A DNA stretch of 64,000 nt from Streptomyces sp. DSM 15324 (GCF_001514285.1 NZ_KQ949023.1:124001-188000), one strand, 5' to 3'; shown: positions 36,335-44,881, counted from the first letter of the stretch. Made by a program: numbers and translations. The notes: generated from the sequence alone by a model not told the origin.

Positions 36335-36377
36335 GACCTCCCGGCACGCGGGCGCTGGGGGCGTAGGACCTCCCGGC
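36315..36377. repeat. 31-bp tandem duplication over the DUF445 gene end
   Basis: 36315-36345 and 36347-36377 are identical (CGCGGGCGCTGGGGGCGTAG plus GACCTCCCGGC). The first copy includes the DUF445 stop codon (TAG at 36332-36334); the second is a non-coding echo. It is the mark of a recent tandem duplication. Confidence 0.92.
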
Positions 36378-36427
36378 CGCGCCCTCCGGCGGGCGTACGC
36401 CGTGCGTCCGGGGGCATCCGGGAGGGC

Positions 36428-36571
36428 ATGGCCACGACTGATCAGGCGGCGACCGGCCGCACCCTCACCACGGACATCCCGGCACGTCTGGACCGGCTCC
36501 CCCGGCCTCACGCGATCGCGAAGCAGACCCTTGGCTGGACCACCCGAAACTCCGCAACTCCGCACGCCTGA
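36428..36571 (+). pseudogene. N-terminal stub of an MFS transporter gene
   Basis: The ATG at 36428 reads MATTDQAATGRTLTTDIPAR then LDRLP. This matches, from memory, the cytoplasmic N-terminus of Streptomyces MFS transporters, in which DIPARLDRLPWSRWH leads into helix 1. Here the match stops at LDRLPRPHA (about 36510), and 19 unrelated codons run to a TGA at 36569-36571 with no membrane helix. About 200 bp of lower-GC DNA follow before the next gene, so the rest of the transporter was probably deleted or replaced. Confidence 0.5.
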
Positions 36572-36766
36572 AGCCGCTGACCTCCTCTGTGGAGCATTCG
36601 GGGAGATCTCTCTGGGGAGCGCTCGAACTGGGGCCATACGGGACAGAACGATCTTGACAGGCCGTCGGGCGCCTTGATGGGCTGACCCAGCCGATCGGGG
36701 GATGGCACACACTCTGCGCTTCCGAGTTGGCGCATGCATCCGACCAGCTCTCCAGGAGTAGCACGC
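36572..36766. other. Non-coding stretch between the MFS stub and the secreted protein gene
   Basis: No convincing gene. Base composition is less GC-rich than the neighbouring genes (for example around 36580-36680). It may be the joint of a deletion or insertion. It also contains the upstream region and ribosome site (CAGGAG, 36751-36756) for the gene at 36767. Confidence 0.45.
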
Positions 36767-37138
36767 ATGAAGAAAGTCGCCCATCTCGCCCTCGCGGCGC
36801 TGACCACGGTCTCGCTCGTCGGGCTGGCTTCCCCGTCCGCGGACGCCGCCACCAAGTGGTACTGCAGCGGCAATCTGACCAAGCGCTGTATCAGCCACAG
36901 TGGCGCCAAGGTCACGGTCAAGTTCTCGAACACGACCTCCAAGTCCGCCAAGGGCCAGTTCGGCGTCACGTGCGCCGGCCCCGACGGCCAGGACGCGAAG
37001 GTCCTCAAGGACGGCACGATCCCCGGCTACGACACCTTCTCGAAGTCGTACACGTGCCCGAAGGGCTTCCGTGACCACGCCACCGGCTGGCAGATGAGCA
37101 ACGGCAAGGTCTACCGCACACCGGAGCTCAAGTTCTAG
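36767..37138 (+). CDS. Small secreted protein
   Basis: 123 aa from the ATG at 36767 (MKKVAHLALAALTTVSLVGL), with a good ribosome site. The signal peptide ends near SADA-A. The mature part, about 95 residues with four Cys (KWYCSGN, KRCISHS, GVTCAGPDG, YTCPKG), is basic with Lys/Ser-rich beta-like segments and probably two disulfides. Codon usage (AAG, TCG and more A/T) differs mildly from flanking genes. Family not recognised; secretion is well supported. Confidence 0.8.
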   Translation: MKKVAHLALAALTTVSLVGLASPSADAATKWYCSGNLTKRCISHSGAKVTVKFSNTTSKSAKGQFGVTCAGPDGQDAKVLKDGTIPGYDTFSKSYTCPKGFRDHATGWQMSNGKVYRTPELKF

Positions 37139-37162
37139 ACCGTTCTGGACCCGTGCGCGTAG

Positions 37163-37192
37163 GAGGCGGGCGCCGCCGACGGTGCCCGCCTC
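37163..37192 (+). terminator. Hairpin after the small secreted protein gene
   Basis: GAGGCGGGCGCCG pairs with CGGTGCCCGCCTC (one wobble) across a four-base loop, 25 bp after the stop. Confidence 0.75.
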
Positions 37193-37747
37193 GGACGCCC
37201 GGCTGATCGAGCGTGGCCTGCGCACCCGCGTTCGCAGGGGTGGACCCCGCGGTGCTTCCTCATGGTCCTGGCGACAGTCCTGACGCGTGCGGGACGTCCC
37301 AGTCCGGGCCGCGCCCGTCGCGCAGCACGGCTGTCCGCCTTGGGCCAGGCGGCGAGTGAGGTGATCGTCGGGCCGAAAGCGGTCAGAGCACATGGGGGCT
37401 CGCTGTCAGCGCCGCCACCGTGGTGGTGGCCCGCGCTGTAGGAAGTGATCGGTACGGCGGAGGGACCCCACTTCACCCGGCGAGGCTGGAAGCGCTTCCG
37501 CCGCGCGGTGGGGACGAGCCCCCATGGGTACCGGAGGTCGTTCCGGACGGGCGGTGCGGGGGCGGACGCGCGGACGGCCCCGTGAGGCCGCGGCGACGCT
37601 GCGGGCCGACCGGTTCCTCCCGCTGTACGGGCCCTTCGCCCTGTCCGTCGCCACCGCGGCGTCCCTCGGGGCCGGGCGGGTACCGGGCCGGGCAGCGGAC
37701 ACCACCCGGACCGGGCTGGACCGGCCGGACCGGGCTGGACCGGGGCG
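37193..37747. other. 555-bp region without a supported gene
   Basis: Frames on both strands are open only because of high GC, and none shows a recognisable domain or a ribosome site. Short fragments such as VLTRAGRPSPGRARRAARLS hint at decayed coding sequence. The end has a GGACCGGGCTGGACCGG-type repeat (about 37710-37742). Probably intergenic or relic DNA. Confidence 0.4.
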
Positions 37748-38050
37748 TCAGCCCCGCCGGTCCGCCACCGCCCACGAGGCCAGCGCAACAGCCCCCGCGA
37801 CACCGAAGACGGCCGGCCAGGCGCCCACCTTCTTCGCCAGCGGATGCGACCCGGCGAAGGCGGCGACATACGCGGCGCCCAGCGCCCCCGCGGCCCTCCC
37901 GCCCGCCCGCTCGCGCCACTGCTGCGCGGCGGCGGCGCCCGCGGCGGCCAGCACCACCCCGCCCAGCTGCCGCTTCTTCGTCCACCGGGCCACCCCGTAC
38001 CCCCCGACGAGCCCGCCGGCCGCGATCACCGAGCTGGGAACCCTCGCCAT
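37748..38050 (-). CDS. Small multi-helix membrane protein
   Basis: 100 aa from the ATG at 38050 (MARVPSSVIAAGGLVGGYGV). Three to four hydrophobic segments are seen: SVIAAGGLVGGYGVAR, LGGVVLAAAGAAAAQQW, AAGALGAAYVAAFAGSHPLA and WPAVFGVAGAVALASWAVAD. It is a small integral membrane protein seen widely in Streptomyces, without a known function. It stands alone. Confidence 0.75.
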   Translation of the reverse strand: MARVPSSVIAAGGLVGGYGVARWTKKRQLGGVVLAAAGAAAAQQWRERAGGRAAGALGAAYVAAFAGSHPLAKKVGAWPAVFGVAGAVALASWAVADRRG

Positions 38051-38130
38051 GTCTGCCTCCTTTGCACGGTCCTTCTCCTGCGCAAGAGGCTAACCACGCG
38101 GCACCCGGACGCCCCCGCCGGTGCCCGGCC

Positions 38131-39216
38131 TCAGCTGCGGGAGGCGCGCCGCCGTTCGCCCGGCTCCTGGCCCCGCTGGTCGACGACCGCGCGTTCCAGC
38201 ACGGCCCGGGTGTCGAACACGGTCCCCGCCCGGCCCATCGCGGACGTCCGGGTGAGCACGGACCGTTCGCCGAGGTACCCGAGGGTGCCGGGATCGAAGA
38301 TCCACTCGGTGCGCAGCCCCATCCGGGTGTCCTCCCGCGCGATGGCGATGCCGTGCCGCCCCGCCGCGTCCACCGCGTCGGCGACCTCCGTCACCCCGGG
38401 AATCCGCGCGGTGGCCTGGTAGATCGCGGCGGCCGTGGCGGACGGCAGGAGCTGTTCGGCGACGAGTTCGCCGATCCGCTGGAACACGGCCTGGTCCCGG
38501 TCCTCCCCCTCGGAGACGGGCGTCTCGGCGTAGAGCTTCCTCAGCAGAGCGCCGGGATCGGTGGGCAGGGAGGCGAGCCAGGCGTAGGTGGGCCGGTCGA
38601 TCCCGGCGGCTTCCCCGTCCGAGCCCTTCGGCACCAGGATCCTGATCGGGAAGTCGTCCCCGTTCTCGCGGATCAGCCCGTACTCGACCAGCGGCCCCTG
38701 CTTCTGCGAGAACCACACCTCCCGGTCGTGCAGCGCGCCGGGCTTCACCGGCTTCCCCCAGTCGGACTCGTTCTCGGAGACCCGGGTGCGCACATACACG
38801 AACTGACCGTCCCGCACCGGCCCGACGTCGGTCCGCATCGCGACGGCGGCGATCCGGTCGAGCGTGCCGACCGCACTGCGGCTCCCGCCGCCCGGCGCGC
38901 CGCTCACGGCGGCCCGGTCCGGCGCGCTGCCCGCGTCCCGGCCCGCGCCGACCCCGACGGTCAGCCCGGCGGCCAGCGCGACGGCGACGGCCCCGGCGAG
39001 GAGAGCGGGCCAGGGGAGCCGCGAAGGCACAATCCGAGGGCGGCGACTCCGCTGGTCCTGGTGGTCCTGGTGGTCCTGGTGGCTTCGGTGATCCTGGTCG
39101 ATGAGCTGCATCAGTACGTCCTTGTGGTGAGAGTGACGCTCAGCAGGCAGCCCCCGCTCGACAGGAACGGCCGGCAGCAGCCGCCCCAGTTCCTCCCGCT
39201 CGTCGTGCTCGTTCAT
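38131..39216 (-). CDS. CU044_5270 family membrane protein
   Basis: 361 aa. It starts at the ATG 39216, overlapping the stop of the ECF sigma gene (ATGA). N-terminal 55 residues are cytoplasmic and include a His/Gln/Asp repeat (HQDHQDHQDQ) encoded by a 9-bp DNA repeat (about 39055-39083). A helix (LLAGAVAVALAAGLTVGVGA) is followed by a large extracytoplasmic domain with the family's GQFVYVRTRVSENESDWG, REVWFSQKQGPLVEYGL and WIFDPGTLGYLGERSVL. Coupled expression with a sigma factor suggests it regulates or anchors it, as an anti-sigma-like partner, but no ZAS motif is seen. Confidence 0.85.
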   Translation of the reverse strand: MNEHDEREELGRLLPAVPVERGLPAERHSHHKDVLMQLIDQDHRSHQDHQDHQDQRSRRPRIVPSRLPWPALLAGAVAVALAAGLTVGVGAGRDAGSAPDRAAVSGAPGGGSRSAVGTLDRIAAVAMRTDVGPVRDGQFVYVRTRVSENESDWGKPVKPGALHDREVWFSQKQGPLVEYGLIRENGDDFPIRILVPKGSDGEAAGIDRPTYAWLASLPTDPGALLRKLYAETPVSEGEDRDQAVFQRIGELVAEQLLPSATAAAIYQATARIPGVTEVADAVDAAGRHGIAIAREDTRMGLRTEWIFDPGTLGYLGERSVLTRTSAMGRAGTVFDTRAVLERAVVDQRGQEPGERRRASRS

Positions 39217-39872
39217 CGGGCTTCCTCCTGAAGGGGCAGGGCCACGAACGCGGCCTCACTCTCTACCTCTCCGTGACGGGAACGCGGTTCCGTATGTCCC
39301 GTACGCGTTTTATGCGCTTCCTGCTCGACGATGTCCCGCAGCCGGGCCCGCGCCCGCGACAGCCGCGACCGTACGGTCCCCACGGGCACCCCGAGCGCCT
39401 CGGCGGCCTGGGCGTAGTCGAGCCCGCCCCACACGCACAGCGCGATGACCTCGCGTTCGTGCCGCCGCAGCCGCCCCAGCACCCGCCGTACCTCCGCGAG
39501 GCGCCGGGTGTCGTCCACCCGCCCCGCGACGTCCTCGGCGAAGTCGCCGACCGCCTCTTCGGTGGACCGCCGGGCGAGGAAGGCGAGCCGGCGCCGCAGA
39601 CTCCGGTCGGCGTTGCGTGCCTTGTTGGTGGCGATCCCGAACAACCAGGGCCGCAGCGACCCCCCTTCGGCCTCCACGTCCGCCCGCCCCCGCCAAGCGG
39701 CCAGGAACGTCTCGGACATGACCTCCTCGGCCGCCGACCAGTCGCCGGTCAGCCGCAGGGCATGGTGGTAGACGGCCGTGGCGTACCGCTCGTACAGCTC
39801 GGCGAACGCCTCACGTTCCCCGTCCCGCACCCGCCCGCGCAGCCGCCCGCCGTCGTCATCGTTGGACCTCAC
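39213..39872 (-). CDS. ECF-family RNA polymerase sigma factor
   Basis: 219 aa from a GTG at 39872 with GGAGAGG upstream; longer readings lack this site. Region 2 is REAFAELYERYATAVYHHAL then RLTGDWSAAEEVMSETFLAAW, and region 4 is RHEREVIALCVWGGLDYAQA then AEALGVPVGTVRSRLSRARA (HTH). The C-terminus is an extra 35 residues of basic/acidic tail. It is the first gene of a two-gene operon with a CU044_5270 membrane protein and is divergent from a beta-lactamase-fold hydrolase gene. Confidence 0.92.
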   Translation of the reverse strand: MRSNDDDGGRLRGRVRDGEREAFAELYERYATAVYHHALRLTGDWSAAEEVMSETFLAAWRGRADVEAEGGSLRPWLFGIATNKARNADRSLRRRLAFLARRSTEEAVGDFAEDVAGRVDDTRRLAEVRRVLGRLRRHEREVIALCVWGGLDYAQAAEALGVPVGTVRSRLSRARARLRDIVEQEAHKTRTGHTEPRSRHGEVESEAAFVALPLQEEAR

Positions 39873-40005
39873 GCTTGTACCTCTCCGGACCGCCGGACCG
39901 GTTCCCGTGGCGTGGCTCACAGCGCCCCTGAGGCTCGGGCCGCCCCTCAGCCCCTCCCCGCCCATCCCGCCACCGCGCATGCCCCGGGCTGCCAGGATGG
40001 GCGCC

Positions 40006-41193
40006 ATGACGACGACGATCGAGGGTATCCAGGGTGAGGTCGCGCCCGGTTTCGAGCCGGTGCGCGAGGCGTTCGCGGCGAACTTCGAACGGCACGACGA
40101 CATCGGCGCGGCGGTGTGCGTCTACCACCGGGGCCGCCCGGTGGTGGACCTCTGGGCCGGAACCGCCGACCCGGACACCGGCCGCCCCTGGACCCGGGAC
40201 ACCCTCCAGCTGGTCTACTCGGCGACCAAGGGCGCCACCGCGACCGCCGCCCATCTGCTGGTCCAGCGCGGCGAACTGGACTTGGACGCGCCGGTGGCCG
40301 AGTACTGGCCGGAGTTCGCCGCGCACGGCAAGGAGCGCATCCCGGTCCGCCAGCTCCTCTCCCACCGGGCCGGCCTCCCCGCGCTGGACCACCCCGTCCC
40401 CCTGGCCGACGCCCTGACCTGGCATCCCATGGTCGCCGCCCTGGCGGCCCAGCGCCCCGCCTGGACCCCGGGCACCGCCCACGGCTACCACGGCCGCACC
40501 TACGGCTGGCTGGTCGGCGAGGTGATCCGCAGGGTGTCCGGCCGCACCCCGGGCCGCTACTTCGCCGACGAGATCGCCGGTCCCCTGGGCCTGGACTTCT
40601 TCATAGGTCTGCCGGACGGCGAACGCCCCCGCGTCAGCAGGATGGCGTACCGGCAGCCGACGGTCGACTTCTCCACCGTCCCCCCGGAGGCGATCCCGGA
40701 GGAGTACCGCGCCGCGGTGGCCGCCATGCTGGACCCGGACTCCCTCTCCAACAGGGCGTTCGCGATCACGGACCCTCCGGAGATCGACTTCAACTCCCCG
40801 GAGGTCCAGGCGGCGGAGATCCCCGCCTCCAACGGCCTCTGCACCGCCCGCGGCCTGGCCCGCATGTACGCCGCCCTGGTCGGCGAGGTCGACGGCGTAC
40901 GCCTGCTCACCCCCGAGACGGTCGCCGCGGCGACGAGCGAACAGTCCTCGGGCCAGGACCGCGTCCTGATGCTCCCGATGCGCTTCGCCTCCGGCTACAC
41001 GCTCCCCACCGACCAGGCCCCCCTCACCGGCCCGCACGCCTTCGGCCACCCGGGCCGCGGCGGCTCCCTGGGCTTCGCCGACCCGTCCCACGACCTCGCC
41101 TTCGGCTACGTCATGAACCACATCGTCGAGGACCCGACGGACGCGCGGGCGGCGTCCCTGGTGAAGGCGGTGGGGAGGTCGCTGGCGGGGTGA
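40006..41193 (+). CDS. Beta-lactamase-fold serine hydrolase (family S12)
   Basis: 395 aa from the ATG at 40006 (MTTTIEGIQGEVAPGFEPVR). The catalytic SxxK is in LVYSATKGATATAAHLLV (about residue 77); the Tyr motif is in YHGRTYGWLVGEVIRR, and the third motif is HPGRGGSLGFADP near the end (replacing KTG). WAGTADPDTGRPWTRDTLQ is typical of EstB-like esterases. No signal peptide is seen, so it is cytoplasmic and most likely an esterase or carboxylesterase rather than an antibiotic-resistance enzyme. Confidence 0.9.
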   Translation: MTTTIEGIQGEVAPGFEPVREAFAANFERHDDIGAAVCVYHRGRPVVDLWAGTADPDTGRPWTRDTLQLVYSATKGATATAAHLLVQRGELDLDAPVAEYWPEFAAHGKERIPVRQLLSHRAGLPALDHPVPLADALTWHPMVAALAAQRPAWTPGTAHGYHGRTYGWLVGEVIRRVSGRTPGRYFADEIAGPLGLDFFIGLPDGERPRVSRMAYRQPTVDFSTVPPEAIPEEYRAAVAAMLDPDSLSNRAFAITDPPEIDFNSPEVQAAEIPASNGLCTARGLARMYAALVGEVDGVRLLTPETVAAATSEQSSGQDRVLMLPMRFASGYTLPTDQAPLTGPHAFGHPGRGGSLGFADPSHDLAFGYVMNHIVEDPTDARAASLVKAVGRSLAG

Positions 41194-41402
41194 TCCGTTC
41201 CTGGGGCCGCCCGCACCCGGAGCCGCCCGCGCGCGCGGGGGCGTCCAGCGCGGCGGCCTCGGCCGCCGACGCCCGCAGGCGGCCGGTCGTAGTCGGCCGG
41301 TCACGCAGGGCGGACTCCCACTGCTCCAGCCCGCTGACGGCCCGCACGTCAACTCATCGGCACTGGCCTCCCGCGGCTCGACCGGCTGCTACGGTCCCTT
41401 GC

Positions 41403-42260
41403 ATGACGCTCCCAGAGGCCACCGTTCGCTCCGTAGATCTCCGCGTTCACCCGGTCGGCGAACTCCTCGACCGCGTCGGATGCTCCTTCCAGACGCGCTT
41501 GGACCCGAATACCGTGGTACGCAAACGTCGCTCGGTGGGAGCCCGCACGGACCGCGACACATGGATCCGAGTCGAGCGCCGCCCGCTCGACAAGATCGGC
41601 GACCAGGGCTGGAACGGAACCGAGCAAGCCGCCCGACTGCATGGCATCGCCCAGCCTTCCTGGCGTGGCTGTACGGTCTGGCGGGACCCGGTCGACCCCG
41701 TGATGTGGCGGGCGGACGAGACCGACCTTCTGCCCGGAGGCCCCGTCGGCACAGCCGTGCTGAGTGACGAGCCCGAGCTGACGGCCGCGTGGTGGCAGGC
41801 CTTCAACACCTCATTGGACTCCCTCGCCGCACAGCACACCGGCCGAGTGGCCACGCCCGACACCGTCACCATCACCCAGACCCTGGTCACGGAGACCATC
41901 CGCAGCGCGTTCCCCGGTGACTTCGACACGACAGTGGAGCGGTGGGTACCGGCGCACGCCGACCTGAACTGGGCCAACATGACTGCTCCGGTCTTCTCCG
42001 TCTTCGACTGGGAGGACTGGGGGAACGCCCCGCGGGGATTGGACTCCGCGACGCTGTGGGGAAGCTCGCTCGCCGTCCCGGCCCTGGCCGACCGCGTACT
42101 GCACGAACGGCGCCACGACTTCGAGAGCCGGGACGGCAAGCTGATGACCCTCTTCACCTGCTCGAAGATCCTCGGCCCGGGTGCCCATCCTGAGGACCCA
42201 CGTCTGGAATCCGCCTGCCGCAGGGCGGAGCAGGTCGTCTCGGAGCTTCAAGCGGGCTGA
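41403..42260 (+). CDS. APH-fold phosphotransferase-like protein
   Basis: 285 aa from the ATG at 41403 (MTLPEATVRSVDLRVHPVGE). The kinase-like catalytic loop reads VPAHADLNWANM (HxDxxxxN) and the metal motif FSVFDWEDWGNAPRGLDSA (DWE in the position of DFD). The N-lobe is less typical and its nucleotide-binding Lys is not certain. Such proteins phosphorylate small molecules or peptides or have lost activity. It overlaps the aldo/keto reductase gene tail to tail by 13 bp. It could belong to the adjacent peptide/oxygenase cluster; that is not shown. Confidence 0.75.
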   Translation: MTLPEATVRSVDLRVHPVGELLDRVGCSFQTRLDPNTVVRKRRSVGARTDRDTWIRVERRPLDKIGDQGWNGTEQAARLHGIAQPSWRGCTVWRDPVDPVMWRADETDLLPGGPVGTAVLSDEPELTAAWWQAFNTSLDSLAAQHTGRVATPDTVTITQTLVTETIRSAFPGDFDTTVERWVPAHADLNWANMTAPVFSVFDWEDWGNAPRGLDSATLWGSSLAVPALADRVLHERRHDFESRDGKLMTLFTCSKILGPGAHPEDPRLESACRRAEQVVSELQAG

Positions 42261-43105
42261 ACGAGCTGTCGACTTGAGAGAAGCTTCCGGTATTCACGGA
42301 TCGCGCGCTCGTCGACCTCACAGGCCAGAGCACTGACGAGTTCGCTCAGATGGGCAGGCTCATCGGTTCCCACGGCAACCGCGCGTACCTGCGGGACGTG
42401 GTAAGAAGCCCGAAAGACCGCCTGTACACGCGAGGCTCCGTCACTGTCCCGCAGAAAGATCCGCGGGTCTACCCGGTCCCATACGGACGCGTTCGTGCTG
42501 CCTCCGAAGGGACTCATGCCCCACAGCATGTTGTCGTGGAGGTCCCAGGCCACAGCGAGAGCATCTGCGGCTACGAGCGTACGGACGCCGACCAACAGAC
42601 CGGCCCGGACCATGAGTACGGAGGGTCTCGGTGCGCCCGAGTCGACCAGCCCCGACAGCGGTGACGGGTCCCAGGAAGCGACGCCCCAGGCACCGCACAT
42701 CCCCTTGGCGGTGGCCTCCTCCAAGGCGGCGCACGCGTGGGCCAGGGCGTCCCTCGCACGACGGTCAGGGTCTCGGAGCGAGTGCTCCGGGTTGTGCAGG
42801 AACACCAGGTCCGGCTCTTTTCCGAGGTCTCGGGCGGCCTGTTCCACGGCGTTACGCAGCCGAGGGGCGTCGAGGGAGTGTTCCGCCCCGTGCGGCGTCC
42901 AGAAGTAGCCGACCTTGGTGGACACCGTGAACCTTGGCAGCAGATCCGCGGCTGTCCTCGCCAAAGTTTCGTGCGACAGAAAGTCGAGATAGTTGGAGCT
43001 CGTGTCGAGCTCGGTGACGCCCAGGTCCAGGGCGCCGGTCAGGAGTCGGCGGTCGTGACGAGACCGGTGTAACCCGAGGACAACTCGGGGGTCAGCGGCG
43101 CGCAC
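42248..43105 (-). CDS. Aldo/keto reductase
   Basis: 285 aa from a GTG at 43105 preceded by AAGGAGGAG, inside the 3' end of the JmjC gene (67-bp overlap), so strongly coupled. The AKR barrel shows LLTGALDLGVTELDTSSNYL (catalytic Asp/Tyr pair), LPRFTVSTKVGYF (catalytic Lys), DLVFLHNPEHSL and GMCGAWGVASWDP. It is a NADPH-dependent reductase of unknown substrate. Tight coupling to a protein/peptide oxygenase gene argues for consecutive steps on the same molecule. Confidence 0.85.
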   Translation of the reverse strand: MRAADPRVVLGLHRSRHDRRLLTGALDLGVTELDTSSNYLDFLSHETLARTAADLLPRFTVSTKVGYFWTPHGAEHSLDAPRLRNAVEQAARDLGKEPDLVFLHNPEHSLRDPDRRARDALAHACAALEEATAKGMCGAWGVASWDPSPLSGLVDSGAPRPSVLMVRAGLLVGVRTLVAADALAVAWDLHDNMLWGMSPFGGSTNASVWDRVDPRIFLRDSDGASRVQAVFRASYHVPQVRAVAVGTDEPAHLSELVSALACEVDERAIREYRKLLSSRQLVQPA

Positions 43106-44238
43106 ATCTCCTCCTTCACCAGCACTTCCGCGATGTCCACGACCTCGGATCCGACGGCTGGTACCGCCTGGTCCAGACGGACCGGGCGACCGCTCAGGAG
43201 CAGCCGCAGCGAGGGCAGGGCCTTGGCCCTGAACGTGAGCTTCTTGCCGGAGGCCGACACATCGACCGTCTCGCCCTTGTCCTGGATCCGGGGAGGGAAG
43301 TGCGTAGTGCACACCACGGCGTCGAGCCTTCCGAAGACGTCCAGGAAGGGCACATGCCTCGGAAGTGGCATCGCTTGCTCGTACGAGGCCAGGAACTCGG
43401 CTGGAGGCCGCTCGACGATCAGCTGCGCGGCAGCATCGGTCAGGGGCCGGCCGTCAGCCTCGTGCCGGCGGTCGAGGTCACGTCGGAACACCTCGCTCTC
43501 GCGGCACCAGTCGCCCAACCAGGCGAGCCAACTCGCCCCCGTGCGCTTGGTGATGCCGAACGTGACGTGAAGGCTCTTGCCGGACCCGTGACCGTTCCGC
43601 GTCGCCTGGTGCCAGTGACCTCGCGGAATGTGCATCACGTCGCCGGTCTTCATGATCCCGGACCAGATGATCTCTCCGCTCGGCGTGCTGTTGGAGTCGG
43701 TGTCGCGGTACATGGGCACTGATCGGGAAGTCCCGCGCACCTCCCACTCCTTCTCGCCGGCGAGCTGGACGATCACTACGTCGTGGTCGTCCCAGTGGAG
43801 CGGGAAGCCGGATGCCTCGTTCGTGGTCAGGTAGGCGTTGACCTGCACCCGTTCACGCGACCACCACTGCAGAGCCCGGCACGCGACCTCCATCGTCGGA
43901 TCGAAGACGTTGGCCTGGTCGAGGATGACGGTCGCGCCGTCCCGGAGAAGCATGCCGAGGCTGTGCATGTTGACCATTGGGATGCTCTGGCCCCTGGGAC
44001 TCACGCTGTCGGTAAAATAGACGGCCGGGTGCACCTCCTCGCCCTCACGGAAGACCCGGAACTGCGGGCGGTTCAGGCTCCTGCGCATGCCGATGTCGAG
44101 CAGGCGGTTCGGGGTCAGAATGCGGGACATGAGGTCCGGGGCATCAGTGCTTCCGCGCACGAATCCCTTGCCGAGATCATCCACGCCGCTCCAACCGAGC
44201 GCCGTCTCAATGGCATCGACCAACCGATGCTTCATCAC
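43039..44238 (-). CDS. JmjC/cupin-4 family Fe(II)/2-oxoglutarate oxygenase
   Basis: 399 aa. The core is a double-stranded beta-helix with GFPLHWDDHDVVIVQLAGEK (HxD metal pair in HWDDHD) and GDVMHIPRGHWHQATRNG (distal His), as in the ribosomal-oxygenase group (RoxA/YcfD-like) that hydroxylates peptides or proteins. The N-terminal 100 residues (QFRVFREGEEVHPAVYFTDS) are typical of these proteins. The C-terminus has a winged-helix-like dimer region. It follows a short peptide gene with a hairpin between them and overlaps the aldo/keto reductase gene. Oxygenase chemistry is likely; the substrate is unknown. Confidence 0.88.
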   Translation of the reverse strand: MMKHRLVDAIETALGWSGVDDLGKGFVRGSTDAPDLMSRILTPNRLLDIGMRRSLNRPQFRVFREGEEVHPAVYFTDSVSPRGQSIPMVNMHSLGMLLRDGATVILDQANVFDPTMEVACRALQWWSRERVQVNAYLTTNEASGFPLHWDDHDVVIVQLAGEKEWEVRGTSRSVPMYRDTDSNSTPSGEIIWSGIMKTGDVMHIPRGHWHQATRNGHGSGKSLHVTFGITKRTGASWLAWLGDWCRESEVFRRDLDRRHEADGRPLTDAAAQLIVERPPAEFLASYEQAMPLPRHVPFLDVFGRLDAVVCTTHFPPRIQDKGETVDVSASGKKLTFRAKALPSLRLLLSGRPVRLDQAVPAVGSEVVDIAEVLVKEEMCAPLTPELSSGYTGLVTTADS

Positions 44239-44281
44239 TTCCTCCTCAGCCTCGTTGTGCGTTCGACTGTGTGACGCGGTG

Positions 44282-44323
44282 CGGCAGGGGGTCGGCGTGA
44301 CGGACCGCGCGGGCCCCCTGCCG
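44282..44323 (-). terminator. Hairpin between the short peptide gene and the JmjC gene
   Basis: CGGCAGGGGG (44282-44291) pairs with CCCCCTGCCG (44314-44323). It lies in the 92-bp gap and could act as a partial terminator, letting the peptide mRNA exceed that of the enzymes downstream. Confidence 0.65.
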
Positions 44324-44330
44324 TTCGGCG

Positions 44331-44498
44331 CTATTCGCTGTCGTGGAGGTTGCCGTCACCGCCCGGCCACGGCGCGTCGCCGGAACTTCCCGCGTTGTCG
44401 GACCGGAGGCTGTCGTAGCGGTCGTGGACGGCTGCCAGCTCTTCCACAGCGACCAGAAGGCCGTTTCGGGCCTGCGGCGGCGTCGTGCTCTCTGTCAT
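44331..44498 (-). CDS. Short peptide, candidate precursor for the JmjC/AKR pair
   Basis: 55 aa from the ATG at 44498, with the ribosome site AGGAG nine bases upstream. It reads MTESTTPPQARNGLLVAVEE, a helical leader-like stretch (LLVAVEELAAVHDRYDSLR), then a Gly/Ser/Asp/Asn-rich tail (DNAGSSGDAPWPGGDGN and LHDSE) with one Trp and no Cys. The split into helical leader and small, polar C-terminus, and the enzymes directly downstream after a hairpin, fit a RiPP precursor. It could also be a small regulatory or structural protein. No known RiPP family recognised. Confidence 0.6.
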   Translation of the reverse strand: MTESTTPPQARNGLLVAVEELAAVHDRYDSLRSDNAGSSGDAPWPGGDGNLHDSE

Positions 44499-44881
44499 CT
44501 TGTGCTCCTTCCTGATCAGGCCTCTCGAAGCCGAAGCCGAGGCCGACGACATACGAAGTACTCGGCTGGGTCGGGCGACGCAGCCGTTGGGTGGTGATGT
44601 GCTCTGATGCCATGCCGGAGACCGCCCTCGGCGGAGCGACTTGGGACGACTACGGGATCCATGGGCACCCGTATGGACGGTTGTCGTGTGCTTACGGCTG
44701 ACCTGTGCTTCGCTGGAGCGCGCACGGACCCAGCAGGGCGAACTCCCCTCTCAGGCAGCCAGCTTGCCCAAACCGCGTTCTGGTTTGTCCGGCAAGAGAA
44801 AGCTTCGTTGCCTGACGGACCCCCAGCCCTGACAAACTGTCCGGGTCCGTCATCATGCCGCCTCAGAAGCCGTGCATCACG
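44499..44881. other. 383-bp intergenic region
   Basis: No convincing gene. A 10-bp inverted repeat TGACGGACCC (44813-44822) / GGGTCCGTCA (44843-44852) lies 30 bp after the flavoprotein gene and probably terminates that transcript. The rest should hold the promoter for the peptide-JmjC-AKR genes; no clear -35/-10 pair was found. Confidence 0.5.

Noticed and set aside
37193..37747. A gene in the 555-bp gap
   Set aside because: Frames on both strands are Arg/Pro/Gly-rich and lack domains and ribosome sites.
40006..41193. Antibiotic-resistance beta-lactamase
   Set aside because: The SxxK motif is present, but there is no signal peptide, and the third motif is HPGRGG, typical of S12 esterases rather than class C beta-lactamases.
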